Notes under the pieces: model-generated
What the model was told of the DNA's origin: nothing
What the model saw: only the letters and a program-made list of their open reading frames with translations
The model's database searches: none
Shown here: positions 1 to 8,052 of the stretch, in pieces
Layout: every line of letters starts with the position of its first letter
Numbering within the stretch: the first letter of the stretch is position 1
Translations under genes and position numbers: made by a program
From: Desulforhopalus vacuolatus
GTDB lineage: Bacteria > Desulfobacterota > Desulfobulbia > Desulfobulbales > Desulfocapsaceae
Length of the DNA: 64,000 nucleotides
Direction of reading: 5' to 3'
NCBI RefSeq assembly: GCF_016918505.1
Contig: NZ_JAFFPZ010000004.1
Location: forward strand, 124,001 to 188,000

Positions 1-325
1 TCTCGTTACGTTTACCGTCACCGTGTAGACAAGGCATGCCTTGTCTCTACAACACCATTGCGTAATCACTGTTGTGTCGATTTTTCACCAGTGGTGATGA
101 AATTTTACAGGTATCACCATTAATACCATTTACATTTTTATTAACCAGAGGATGCGAATAAAGATAGAACAACAACAATTCTCTGTTTAGAGCTTTCCTT
201 TGGCAAAAAGTTTTTCGCTGTTCCGTCTTTTGCTTTTCCCTGTCTCCTTTCTCCTGTCTCCCGTCCCCCTGCCTTTACATCCTGCTTATCCCCCCTCACA
301 CCCAAACCCTCTGCTGCGCTGCTGA
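1..325. repeat. Composite repeat island at the left edge
   Basis: No gene is visible here. The stretch holds one REP-like palindrome (23-50), an outer repeat ACCATTTACATTTT near 126, a weak hairpin near 165-190, and one R1 polypyrimidine module (about 202-280) with core TTCGCTGTTCCGTCTTTTGC followed by short CTGTCTCC/CCGTCTCC units. The same modules recur in six downstream islands. It lies directly beyond the tsaE stop codon. Its left boundary is outside the window. Confidence 0.8.
23..50. repeat. REP-like palindrome (R3), copy 1
   Basis: Near-perfect 28-bp palindrome centred on AGACAAGGCATGCCTTGTCT with short GTG/TAC arms. The flank to its left is the reverse complement of the flank to the right of the copies at 15444 and 41558 (a GGTGACGGTAAACGTAACG-type sequence). 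The repeated unit is therefore longer than the palindrome itself. Confidence 0.85.
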
Positions 326-838
326 TCAAATGTAACTGATGCTGACAATATCCAGGCGCTGTTGAAAGATTTTAAGGAAATCCTTTTCTTTCAGGGTTCC
401 TTCCACTTGTGCAATGCGGCTGTTGTTTTCCCCGTCTTCTTCAATTGGGATATCCATATCAATGATCAGGGTGAGGGTGAGACGTTCGGGCGGCAGGGAT
501 GCCTCCGCTGCCTGGGGCCATTCAATCACACAGACACCTCCGGCAAAAAAATATTCGGAAAAGCCCTGCTCTTCAACCTCAGCACTGTCTCCGAGGCGGT
601 AGAAATCGAAATGGTAAAGAGGCGCCCGCCCCTCGTATTCCTGAAGAATGGCAAAGGAGGGGCTGGTCACATAGTTGTCTTCTTCCACTCCAAGGCCAAG
701 GGCGAGGGCCTGGGTGAGGGTCGTCTTGCCTGCCCCGAGGTCCCCTTCGAGACAAATGATGTCTCCGGCCACAGCCAGCTCTCCGAGAATTCTGCCGAGG
801 AGTTGTGTCTCCTGCAGGTTTTTCAATTTCAGTCGCAT
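326..838 (-). CDS. tsaE: TsaE, ATPase for tRNA t6A37 modification
   Basis: The 170-residue product is the P-loop ATPase that works with TsaB and TsaD in N6-threonylcarbamoyladenosine synthesis on ANN-decoding tRNAs. The Walker A motif GDLGAGKTT is at residues 32-40. It is followed by the family signatures TSPSFAILQEY and YHFDFYRL and by a CVIEWP strand. Family members are usually about 150 residues; the surplus is a variable C-terminal tail of roughly 30 residues. The ATG at 838 puts the P-loop at the usual distance from the N-terminus. It lies on the same strand as, and downstream of, the ilvY-like gene, but 73 bp containing an R4 repeat remnant separate them. A repeat island begins right after its stop codon. 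Confidence 0.95.
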   Translation of the reverse strand: MRLKLKNLQETQLLGRILGELAVAGDIICLEGDLGAGKTTLTQALALGLGVEEDNYVTSPSFAILQEYEGRAPLYHFDFYRLGDSAEVEEQGFSEYFFAGGVCVIEWPQAAEASLPPERLTLTLIIDMDIPIEEDGENNSRIAQVEGTLKEKDFLKIFQQRLDIVSISYI

Positions 839-877
839 ATCTTTCCCCCATTCTTACAGGCACCCTGCCTCTGAACG

Positions 878-910
878 CTCTAAACGAAATACACGTTGTT
901 TCAAGGTACC
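878..910. repeat. R4 MITE remnant next to the ilvY stop
   Basis: A right-end fragment of the R4 element (ACGAAATACA then TTTCAAGGTACCC). It ends one base before the TAA of the regulator gene (stop codon 912-914, minus strand). No left end is recognisable. Confidence 0.6.
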
Positions 911-911
911 C

Positions 912-1802
912 TTATTTCGCGGCCCCCTGCAGGGCTGCCCAGAAGGCCCCCTGCAGTCGATTTTTTATTCTGGATTCCCTGGCACAGACACCCACCTGAT
1001 ACGGTTCGGGGGGATGTGCCACCTCCAGCCGCAGCAGATCCTGTTTCAAACTGCTCTCCGTAAGCACCGGCTCCGGAACTACACCGGCACCACAGCCCAG
1101 TGCCACCATCGACAGAATTCCTTCATTTCCTGCTACCCGGGCGTAGATATCAGGGCGAATGCCCTGCCGCCGGAGCCATTCGTCCACCCTTTCTCGAGCC
1201 ACCCCGCTCTGTCCGAGTATCAGAGGAATCTTTTCCCAGGGAAGCGGATCCGCAGAGCCAACCTCCTCAGAAAATGCCCAGGTCGCTTTTGGAACAACAA
1301 AAACCAGTTTTACCTCCGCGAGATGATGGAAAACCAGCCCCTCCGGGACACTCGCAGGCAGTGCCGAAACCCCGAAATCCACATCCCCCGCCATAACCTT
1401 CTCCACGGCACTGCCTGCGTCTCCGGTCTGCAGGCGAATCCGCACCACCGGCGCGGCAGCGCGAAAAGCGGCAAGGGCATTGGGAAGCATGCTCAGGCTT
1501 GCCGTCACGGAGCAATAGATGGAAATCTCTCCATGGAGGACCGTCTCTTCACGTTCGAGTTCCTCCGCAAAGCCGCGCCACAGTTCCAGTTCAGAACGGG
1601 CATAGCGGCGGAAAAGTTTACCCGCGTCGGTGAGCCGGACAGTGCGGTTGTCACGGTCAAACAGCCGATGTCCCACGACCTCTTCGAGTCGTTGAATCTG
1701 TCTGCTCAGAGCAGAGGGACTGATATTGCATACCCGGCTGGTCGCCCCAAAATGGAGGACGTCGGCAAGTTGCAGAAAGATTCTAAGGGAAGCGTGATCC
1801 AT
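912..1802 (-). CDS. ilvY: IlvY-type LysR transcriptional regulator
   Basis: A 296-residue LysR-family activator/repressor with a winged HTH at the N-terminus (around FGATSRVCNISPSALSRQI) and a periplasmic-binding-like effector domain. It resembles E. coli IlvY in the segments DRDNRTVRLTDAG, IYCSVTASLSMLP, TGDAGSAVEKV and MVALGCGAGVVPE. I use the ATG at 1802, which gives the usual IlvY N-terminus (MDHASLRIFLQLA); a GTG 39 bp upstream would add 13 atypical residues. In enterobacteria ilvY sits next to ilvC. Here it is divergent from leuC-leuD across about 190 bp, so it probably controls them. The effector (acetolactate-like in E. coli) cannot be read from sequence. Confidence 0.88.
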   Translation of the reverse strand: MDHASLRIFLQLADVLHFGATSRVCNISPSALSRQIQRLEEVVGHRLFDRDNRTVRLTDAGKLFRRYARSELELWRGFAEELEREETVLHGEISIYCSVTASLSMLPNALAAFRAAAPVVRIRLQTGDAGSAVEKVMAGDVDFGVSALPASVPEGLVFHHLAEVKLVFVVPKATWAFSEEVGSADPLPWEKIPLILGQSGVARERVDEWLRRQGIRPDIYARVAGNEGILSMVALGCGAGVVPEPVLTESSLKQDLLRLEVAHPPEPYQVGVCARESRIKNRLQGAFWAALQGAAK

Positions 1803-1990
1803 AAAATTTACCAGGATAATGGGAGGGCATTCCCCCGTCACGTTGCAGTTTACACAATACAGTATTGCCGAAATAACGATTTACGCAACGCTTTTTTACT
1901 AATAGTATAGGGCTGGTAACAGTACTTTTTATCGATAGAATTACAGGGAGCACTGACCTTCACCATTCAATCTCAGACAGGAGCAGTTCA
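1803..1990. promoter_or_regulatory. Divergent ilvY / leuC control region
   Basis: Shared upstream region of the regulator and leuC. It contains an interrupted TTGC...GCAA dyad (1865-1868 and 1885-1888) and TTGCA at about 1843-1847, which resemble LysR-type T-N11-A operators. A TAGAAT -10-like hexamer lies near 1935. No good -35 accompanies it, which would fit activator dependence. The operator assignment is inference. Confidence 0.4.
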
Positions 1991-3271
1991 ATGGGAAAAA
2001 CCATAGCAGAAAAGATCTTCGATGCACATCTGCGGGAGCAGGTTTCCGCAGAAAACATGGTGCTCGACCTCGATGTGGTCTTGTGTCACGAGATCACGAC
2101 CCCCATCGCCATCATGGACCTGATAGAAAAAGGCATGGACAAGGTTTTTGATCCAACGAAGATCAAGGCAGTTATCGACCATGTCACCCCCGCCAAAGAC
2201 TCCAAAACCGCCATGCAGGGAAAAATCATGCGTGAGTGGGCAAAACGGCACAAAATCAAAGATTTTTTTGATATTGGCGCCAATGGCGTCTGCCACGCCC
2301 TTTTCCCCGAAAAAGGTTTTATCCGCCCCGGTTACACCGTTATCATGGGTGATTCTCATACCTGTACCCACGGGGCCTTCGGTGCCTTCGCCGCCGGTAT
2401 CGGCACCACTGACCTCGAAGTTGGGATGTACAAGGGTGTCTGTTCTTTCCGCGCCCCGAAAACCATAAAAATCGAGGTTGAAGGCGAACTTGGCACACGG
2501 GTTGCCGCAAAAGACGTCATCCTCAGTATCATTAAACAGCTCACCGTTAATGGCGCCACCGACCGGGTGATTGAGTTCAGCGGCCCCACCATCGACACGA
2601 TGAATATGGCCGAGCGCATGACCCTCTGCAACATGGCAGTCGAGGCAGGCGGGACCTGTGGTATCTGTCAGCCGGACCGCACTACTGCAGAATACCTCTG
2701 GCCCTTCATCCAGGACGACTATGCAACTCTTGATGCTGCCGTTGAAGATTTTCAACGCTGGTGCAGTGACGCCGACGCGGAATACGCGAAGGTCATCAAA
2801 ATTAACGTCGCTGACCTGACCCCGATGGTCACCCATGGTTATAAGCCGGATCAGGTGAAACCCGTCGCTGAGATGGCAGGGACAAAAGTTGACCAGGTCT
2901 ATATCGGCTCCTGTACCAACGGACGCATTGAAGACCTGCGCGCCGCCGCCGAAATTCTGAAAGGGAAAAAGATTGCCGAGGGCATTCGCGCCATCGTCAC
3001 CCCTGCAACCCCGCTCACCTATACCATGGCGCTGAAAGAGGGCCTGATCGCCATTTTCATGGATGCCGGGTTCTGCGTCCTCAATCCCACCTGTGGCGCC
3101 TGCCTCGGCATGAGTGCCGGTGTACTGGCTGAGGGTGAGGTATGTGCCTCCACCACCAACCGCAACTTCAACGGACGCATGGGTAAAGGTGGCATGGTTC
3201 ACCTGATGAGCCCGTGGACAGCGGCCGCCACGGCCGTGAAAGGCGTTATCACCGATCCCCGCGAAATCTAA
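1991..3271 (+). CDS. leuC: 3-isopropylmalate dehydratase large subunit
   Basis: A 426-residue aconitase-superfamily large subunit of the short, two-subunit type found in archaea and many anaerobes. The [4Fe-4S] ligands are visible as GSCTNG and the TCGAC pair. The substrate-site segment GDSHTCTHGAFGAFAAGIGTTD-like is present near residue 120. The start ATG follows AGGAG by about seven bases. leuD follows after 14 bp, so the two are an operon. The enzyme isomerises 2- to 3-isopropylmalate in leucine synthesis. Homoaconitase or dimethylmalate dehydratase belong to the same subfamily and cannot be excluded by sequence, though the adjacent IlvY-like gene favours a branched-chain amino acid role. 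Confidence 0.85.
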   Translation: MGKTIAEKIFDAHLREQVSAENMVLDLDVVLCHEITTPIAIMDLIEKGMDKVFDPTKIKAVIDHVTPAKDSKTAMQGKIMREWAKRHKIKDFFDIGANGVCHALFPEKGFIRPGYTVIMGDSHTCTHGAFGAFAAGIGTTDLEVGMYKGVCSFRAPKTIKIEVEGELGTRVAAKDVILSIIKQLTVNGATDRVIEFSGPTIDTMNMAERMTLCNMAVEAGGTCGICQPDRTTAEYLWPFIQDDYATLDAAVEDFQRWCSDADAEYAKVIKINVADLTPMVTHGYKPDQVKPVAEMAGTKVDQVYIGSCTNGRIEDLRAAAEILKGKKIAEGIRAIVTPATPLTYTMALKEGLIAIFMDAGFCVLNPTCGACLGMSAGVLAEGEVCASTTNRNFNGRMGKGGMVHLMSPWTAAATAVKGVITDPREI

Positions 3272-3285
3272 AAAAGAGGAATACC

Positions 3286-3813
3286 ATGAGACAATTTGGC
3301 GGTCCGGCCATCCTGCTGGACAGAAACGATATCAATACCGACGAGATCATCCCCGCGAAATACCTCACGGAGATAACCAAAATTGCACTGCGCCCCCATC
3401 TTCTTGAAGATTTACTGGTCGACGGCAAGCCCTTTGATCATGAAAGTGAGGCAATGAGGAAGGCGAAGGTTGTAGTGGCCCGGGAAAACTTCGGCTGCGG
3501 CAGCTCCCGTGAGCATGCCGTGTGGGCCTTTGAGGTGAATGACAAGGACGTTATTGTCGCCTCAAGCTTTGCCAGAATCTTTCGCCAGAACATGTTTAAC
3601 TGCGGTATTCTCGCCGTAGAACTGAAGCCTGAAGAGATTGATCAGCTCTTTGCCATGAAAGGCGATATGACCATCTCCATCAATCTTGAGAAAAGCCTGC
3701 TGCTGGCCGAAACGGCGAGTGAGAAGAAAGAATTTTCCTTTGCAATGAACAGCTTTGACCGTCAGCTCGTAGAGGCAGGCGGCTGGCTGGCCTATGCGGA
3801 CAGCAAGTATTGA
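3286..3813 (+). CDS. leuD: 3-isopropylmalate dehydratase small subunit
   Basis: A 175-residue swivel-domain partner of the preceding large subunit. It carries the family motifs NDINTDEIIPAKYL near the N-terminus and ENFGCGSSREHA (catalytic Ser/Arg loop), and then a typical FARIFRQNMFNCGILAVEL segment. The ATG at 3286 has a clear RBS (AGAGGA) and gives the standard family length; an in-frame start 72 bp upstream would overlap leuC and is unlikely. As for leuC, the exact hydroxyacid substrate is assigned by family and context. Confidence 0.85.
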   Translation: MRQFGGPAILLDRNDINTDEIIPAKYLTEITKIALRPHLLEDLLVDGKPFDHESEAMRKAKVVVARENFGCGSSREHAVWAFEVNDKDVIVASSFARIFRQNMFNCGILAVELKPEEIDQLFAMKGDMTISINLEKSLLLAETASEKKEFSFAMNSFDRQLVEAGGWLAYADSKY

Positions 3814-4161
3814 GGTTCCCAAAGCGGGGCATAAAGTCCCGCTTCACCGCTGAGCAGATAAAAAAGGGAAAAAGGAGACAGGAGACAGGAGAAAGGAGAC
3901 AGGAAAAAGCACGGCAACAAAACTCGATAACATCCGTTGTGGGATGAGACGGCTTAAGGTGCTCTTGTGAAAGACGGAACGACACAAGATTTTTGCCAAC
4001 AAAAAAATGCTCTAACCAAGTGAAAAAAGACATTTTATAGAGAGAATCTTCCGCGTATTTAGCATGTTTCTCTGGCCATCCAGTCTTTGTCTTACTGTCT
4101 TTTGCTTTTCCCTGTCTCCCGTCTCCCGTCTCCTTTCTCCCGTCTCCCTTTTCCAGTCCTT
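3814..4161. repeat. Composite repeat island between leuD and dnaJ
   Basis: Convergent gap of 348 bp with no gene. A 7-bp stem (AAGCGGG/CCCGCTT, 3822-3844) lies just after leuD and has no U-tract. Then come an inverted R1 module (purine-rich on this strand, about 3858-3916, continuing through ATCCGTTGTGGGATGAGACG to about 4000) and a direct R1 module (about 4091-4154, CTGTCTCCCGTCTCC units). The two R1 copies face each other, so the island has a pyrimidine-rich tract in each transcription direction. Confidence 0.75.
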
Positions 4162-5079
4162 CTAAAGGCCAGCCTCCCGCAAATTCTCAATCAATGCCAC
4201 CTGCTCTTCCGTCAACTCCTTCGGCACAGCCACGGAGAGTGTGACAATAAGATCTCCCCGCGGTCCCTGCGGTCCCGAGGGAAGGCCATAATGAGGTATA
4301 CGCAGTTTGCTTTCGCCCACCGTGCCAGGCTTGATGGTAATATTAAACTTCTTTCCCTCAAGGGTCTCCACTTCCACCTTGTTGCCCAGACAGGCATCGG
4401 AGAAGGAAACCTCTTTCTGCACCACGAGGTCATCATTTTTACGGGTGAACTTGTCACAGGGAACCACTTCCACTTTGAGAAAGAGATCCCCCGGCGCACC
4501 ACCATTAGGCGAGGCATGCCCTTTTCCAGCAAGGCGCAATTTTTTCCCCTCTTCGATTCCTTTGGGGATCTTCACCGAGACATTGTGGGGAGCCCCGTTT
4601 TTGCTCAGAGAGATGGTTTTCTCCGCGCCGTTGAGCACTTCAGCAAGGGTTACACTGATCTGACAGTTCATATCGTGGCCTTTCTGCGGGGCCGGACGAC
4701 TGCTGTAACCTCCACCGCCCTGATTAAAGAAAGAACCAAAACCGCCTCCCCCGCCTTTGTTGGAGCAGTGTACGTTCTGCCGTCCACCACCGAAGCCAAA
4801 CTGATTAAGGATATCTTCCATATTGGAACCGCGAAAGATATCTTCCTGCGAGTATCGTCGGTGGAAATCCTCCGAACCATAGGTGTCATACTGCTTCTTT
4901 TTCTCCGTATCAGAGAGTACCGCATAGGCGGCGGAAATTCCTTTAAACTTCTCCTCTGCAGCTTTGTTCCCACTGGTCTTGTCCGGGTGGTACTTCATGG
5001 CAAGTTTACGATAGGCCTTTTTTATCTCGGCTGCGGGGGCACTTTTCTCTACACCAAGCACCTTGTAATAGTCTTCCAT
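4162..5079 (-). CDS. DnaJ-like co-chaperone, CbpA type without zinc fingers
   Basis: A 305-residue class II Hsp40. The J domain spans residues 1-65 with the HPD tripeptide at 31-33. A Gly/Phe-rich linker covers about 90-125, and two C-terminal beta-barrel substrate-binding domains follow (NGAEKTISL and [11 protein letters not shown] regions). The CxxCxGxG zinc repeats of DnaJ are absent, which places it with CbpA/DnaJ2. It stimulates DnaK ATPase and delivers clients. No dnaK or grpE is nearby. An R4 element lies upstream, and a repeat island begins right after the stop codon. Confidence 0.92.
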   Translation of the reverse strand: MEDYYKVLGVEKSAPAAEIKKAYRKLAMKYHPDKTSGNKAAEEKFKGISAAYAVLSDTEKKKQYDTYGSEDFHRRYSQEDIFRGSNMEDILNQFGFGGGRQNVHCSNKGGGGGFGSFFNQGGGGYSSRPAPQKGHDMNCQISVTLAEVLNGAEKTISLSKNGAPHNVSVKIPKGIEEGKKLRLAGKGHASPNGGAPGDLFLKVEVVPCDKFTRKNDDLVVQKEVSFSDACLGNKVEVETLEGKKFNITIKPGTVGESKLRIPHYGLPSGPQGPRGDLIVTLSVAVPKELTEEQVALIENLREAGL

Positions 5080-5122
5080 TGATATCTCTCTGTAGATTCT
5101 CCAAAAACAAAAATAGTAATAT

Positions 5123-5223
5123 GGGTACCTTGAATAACCAGTCTTTCGCCCATCTTCTTCGTTACAGTCAATGTCCTCCTGTGCCTCGAATATGAATGAA
5201 ATACAAGTTGTTTCAAGGCACCC
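5123..5223. mobile_element. R4 MITE-like element, complete copy of 101 bp
   Basis: Bounded by imperfect terminal inverted repeats, GGGTACCTTGAA on the left and TTCAAGGCACCC on the right. The interior contains TCTTCTTCGTTACAGTCAA and CTCGAATATGAATGAAAT, both shared with the copy at 22184. It carries no coding capacity. It sits between dnaJ and ssb, downstream of the ssb terminator with respect to ssb transcription. No convincing target-site duplication is visible. Confidence 0.75.
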
Positions 5224-5272
5224 ACATGCCGAAGAAAATAGGAATTATGCGCGGCACCGTCAACGGAAGGAT

Positions 5273-5303
5273 AAAAAAAACCGCCCTCCGGCCTGGAGAA
5301 CGG
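5273..5303 (-). terminator. Rho-independent terminator of ssb
   Basis: On the minus strand a nine-pair stem (CCGTTCTCC with GGAGGGCGG, including G-U pairs) with a short loop is followed by eight U. It lies 44 bp beyond the ssb stop codon. Confidence 0.85.
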
Positions 5304-5346
5304 CTTAAGAATGTAAAGCTGTCAGGGCATTCAAAGAACCCTGCAG

Positions 5347-5862
5347 TTAAAACGGAACATCATCACCGGTACCGCTGTTACCAGAGTCTCCACCGAAACC
5401 GCCGTTGTCAAAGCCGCCGCTGCCACCGCCGAAGCCTCCATTATCGCTATTGGAACCACTTGTAAATGGTTTCTGCGATGCGGACGAATCATTGAAGCCA
5501 CTACCTTTATCACCACCACCACCACCACCACTGCTCCGCGGGCTCAGGCTCTGCAGATTTTCCGAAATTATCTCGGTGGTGTAACGGTCATTACCGTTCT
5601 TGTCCTGCCACTTCCGGGTCTGCAGGCGTCCTTCGACGTAGATTTTTGACCCTTTTGAGAGGTAGTTACTGCAAAACTCGGCGGTCTTCGCCCAGGCAAC
5701 CACACTGTGCCATTCGGTTTCTTCAATATATTGGCCCGACGCCTGATCTTTTCTGCGACGACTGGTGGCAACCCGCAGGGACGCCACCGCAGTCCCGGAA
5801 TTGGTATAGCGCAACTCAGGGTTTGCCCCAAGATTACCGATAAGAATTACTTTGTTGACCAT
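5347..5862 (-). CDS. ssb: Single-stranded DNA-binding protein
   Basis: A 171-residue SSB. The OB fold occupies residues 1-110 (MVNKVILIGNLGANPELRY, then WHSVVAWAKTAEFC and YVEGRLQTRKWQDKNG). A Gly/Ser/Asn-rich disordered linker follows, including a GGGGGG run encoded by an ACC-repeat on the plus strand. The acidic interaction tip DDVPF is a conservative variant of DDIPF, which recruits replication and repair partners. The start ATG has an AGGAG RBS. It is monocistronic, with its own terminator. Confidence 0.97.
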   Translation of the reverse strand: MVNKVILIGNLGANPELRYTNSGTAVASLRVATSRRRKDQASGQYIEETEWHSVVAWAKTAEFCSNYLSKGSKIYVEGRLQTRKWQDKNGNDRYTTEIISENLQSLSPRSSGGGGGGDKGSGFNDSSASQKPFTSGSNSDNGGFGGGSGGFDNGGFGGDSGNSGTGDDVPF

Positions 5863-5934
5863 GCTCTTACTCCTGTAAAGAATTAACCCGGAAATCCGGT
5901 TTGAAATTTAAGGGAACAGAGTAATAAATTCTGC

Positions 5935-7044
5935 TCAACCCTGCACTGAAATATCCAGCATTTTTCGCAGCCCACCATGCTCTTCCGGTGCGAATCCCAT
6001 GACTTCACGCCATATTTCTTCACTTTCCATGCAGAAGTAAATGCATGTGCGCTCCGCAGCTCTCTCTTTGAGCAGGCCGTAGATATGCTGGTAGAGACGC
6101 ACTCGTTTTGGACGAAAATAGCGGCTCTTGTTATCCAGTCCGTTGATAAACTCGTTGTAGTAGATTTTCGAGTTGGGAAACCGATGAATGCCGATCTCTT
6201 TCAGTTTGGGTATATAGCGCAGAGCACCGAGAGAGATCCAGGCAATCGACTCTGCGGGAACCATGCTGTAGAGACGTCGAATAGTCTCGGCATATCCCTC
6301 CTCCCAGCCTTCATGTTCAATGATGGGATCGAAGTGGAAGGCGAGATGATAGCCGAGGGAGGCACACTGTGCGGCAGCTTCAAGACGCTCATCAAGAGTC
6401 GCGGAGCGGATCTCCTCAGTCTCCATGATCGTCGGGCTGTTCAGCGACCAGGCGACCACTGTACGGCCGCCGTGGTCAAGATCAATCAGGTTGTCGATTA
6501 CCGCACTTTTGGTTTTCAGTTCCAGCACGGCGTTGTCGCAATCACGAAAGAAAGGAACCAGTTTACGGCTGAGGGCGGTAAAACGGTCGAGGGCCAGGGA
6601 ATCAGTAAACTCCCCGGTACCGATACGGAAAAATTGTGAGGGGTTGTTCCCCAGCCCCTCCCGTAATTCGTCAAACATCTTCTCTACGTTGACGAAATGG
6701 AGAATCCACGGCGTGTTGAGATACGCCTGAAGGATGCAGTAGACACAGTCCATGGGACAGCCAGCGCCGCAGCCCAGCACCTGATATTTGCAGCACTGAT
6801 ACTCCCGGGTGCCAGGGCAGGGCTTGAAAAACTGCCCGCGATTGGCAGTAAGAAAAAGCTGCCGCTTCCCGGCGGTAAGGTTACGCACATACTCCGCGTC
6901 GAGATCATTGGGCTTGCCCCGCTCCGGCACTATATGCACCGGCAGGCCAGCCCGCTCTATTATTTCCTTTGTATATGGCAGATCAGCCACTGACTCCTCA
7001 ACAAAAATCTCCTGCACATATTTTGATGGATCTTTCCAGGTCAT
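5935..7044 (-). CDS. SPL-family (spore photoproduct lyase-like) radical SAM protein
   Basis: A 369-residue radical SAM protein of the SplB superfamily. The CxxxCxxC cluster motif is CPMDCVYC near residue 87, followed by ILQAYLNTPW as in SplB. Typical later blocks are IGTGEFTDSLALD, LELKTKSA and FHFDPIIEHEGWEEGY. True SplB repairs thymine dimers in germinating endospores. Nothing in this window suggests sporulation, so the substrate here is unknown and may be a UV lesion. The ATG at 7044 overlaps the upstream glycosyltransferase stop as TAATG and has AGGAG ahead of it. The two genes are therefore translationally coupled. Confidence 0.88.
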   Translation of the reverse strand: MTWKDPSKYVQEIFVEESVADLPYTKEIIERAGLPVHIVPERGKPNDLDAEYVRNLTAGKRQLFLTANRGQFFKPCPGTREYQCCKYQVLGCGAGCPMDCVYCILQAYLNTPWILHFVNVEKMFDELREGLGNNPSQFFRIGTGEFTDSLALDRFTALSRKLVPFFRDCDNAVLELKTKSAVIDNLIDLDHGGRTVVAWSLNSPTIMETEEIRSATLDERLEAAAQCASLGYHLAFHFDPIIEHEGWEEGYAETIRRLYSMVPAESIAWISLGALRYIPKLKEIGIHRFPNSKIYYNEFINGLDNKSRYFRPKRVRLYQHIYGLLKERAAERTCIYFCMESEEIWREVMGFAPEEHGGLRKMLDISVQG

Positions 7045-7919
7045 TATTCTCCTTTTCTGCAATTGTAAGACAGTGCGACCAGTTCGGCCTTGAGTCCGGC
7101 ACACTCAACAAACAGTGCCGCACCCTCTTCTTCCCGGCCGTGTTTGCAACACCCGCCCGCATAAATTGTAATTTTTCGTATTAATTCCGCAAGGGCGAGA
7201 CGACGTCTCGGGGGCGCCATTGTGCCGGCAAGCAGTTTCCGCAGACTTTTGATCCGCAGTGCATCCATTCCCACCCGATACTCAAATGAGACCTGATCTT
7301 CACGTCCACCCTCTTTAACAGTCAACACCTCATCCACCAGTAGAAACTGGTGATGCAGTGCTATACGCAGCCACATATCATAATCCTCACAGCAACGCAG
7401 ACTTTCATCAAAAAGGCCAATCTGGTTAAAAAGATCCCGCCGCACCATTAAGGTGGACATGCCCACCGCACACACCTGCAGGCAGTGAGCAAAAATATCA
7501 CCATGACGCGGGATATGGATCTTTTTCTGGTTAAGATGTTCCCCCCGCCGCAACCATCGCTCTCTGGTGTGAGATATAAGAAAATCACTTGCGCTGAGGG
7601 CGGCATACTGTTTCTCAAGCTTGCGTTTTTGCCAGTGATCATCTGAATCGAGAAAGGCGATATATTTCTCCGTCGCCGCAGCGATCCCTGCGTTGCGTGC
7701 GGTGGACGGGCCCTGATGTGCAGTGGAGAGGAGACGAAGACGCGGCTCTTTCGCCGAAAGCCCGGCAAGCATTTCAGACGTCCCGTCCACAGAGCCGTCG
7801 TCCACGACAACCAGTTCGGCACAGGGCCAACTCTGGCGAAACACCGAATCCACTGCCCTTTTCAGCATAATCCTGCGATTGAATGTGGGGATAATGACGG
7901 TGACTGGAAGAAAATTCAT
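7044..7919 (-). CDS. Family 2 glycosyltransferase
   Basis: A 291-residue GT-A fold transferase. The N-terminal block VIIPTFNRRIMLKRAVDS, the nucleotide-binding VVVDDGSVDGT and the metal-binding DSDDHW at about residue 96 are clear. A second block (RRDLFNQIGLFDESLRCCED) marks the acceptor half. It lacks membrane segments and probably adds a sugar to a lipid-linked or cell-surface glycan; donor and acceptor cannot be told. It is the first gene of a two-gene unit and overlaps the SPL-like gene by one base. That pairing has no obvious functional reading. Confidence 0.88.
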   Translation of the reverse strand: MNFLPVTVIIPTFNRRIMLKRAVDSVFRQSWPCAELVVVDDGSVDGTSEMLAGLSAKEPRLRLLSTAHQGPSTARNAGIAAATEKYIAFLDSDDHWQKRKLEKQYAALSASDFLISHTRERWLRRGEHLNQKKIHIPRHGDIFAHCLQVCAVGMSTLMVRRDLFNQIGLFDESLRCCEDYDMWLRIALHHQFLLVDEVLTVKEGGREDQVSFEYRVGMDALRIKSLRKLLAGTMAPPRRRLALAELIRKITIYAGGCCKHGREEEGAALFVECAGLKAELVALSYNCRKGE

Positions 7920-8052
7920 TGTGGAATTACCTGGAATTGGCGGGGGTACTGCGTTATATTGTTTTTTCTCATTATACTAACATTTTTTTCTTCCATAAAG
8001 ATTTTCAGAGAACCTTCACGGTTTTCTCGATACTTTCGTTTCACAATTTGGG

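Noticed and set aside
675-3202. Long open frames antisense to ilvY (411 codons, plus strand) and to leuC (404 codons, minus strand)
   Set aside because: They lie entirely opposite well-recognised genes and their translations lack family motifs; the codon structure belongs to the sense gene.
5380-5540. ACC-rich tandem repeat suggesting a microsatellite locus
   Set aside because: It is the glycine-rich linker of SSB read on the opposite strand; a normal feature of the protein.
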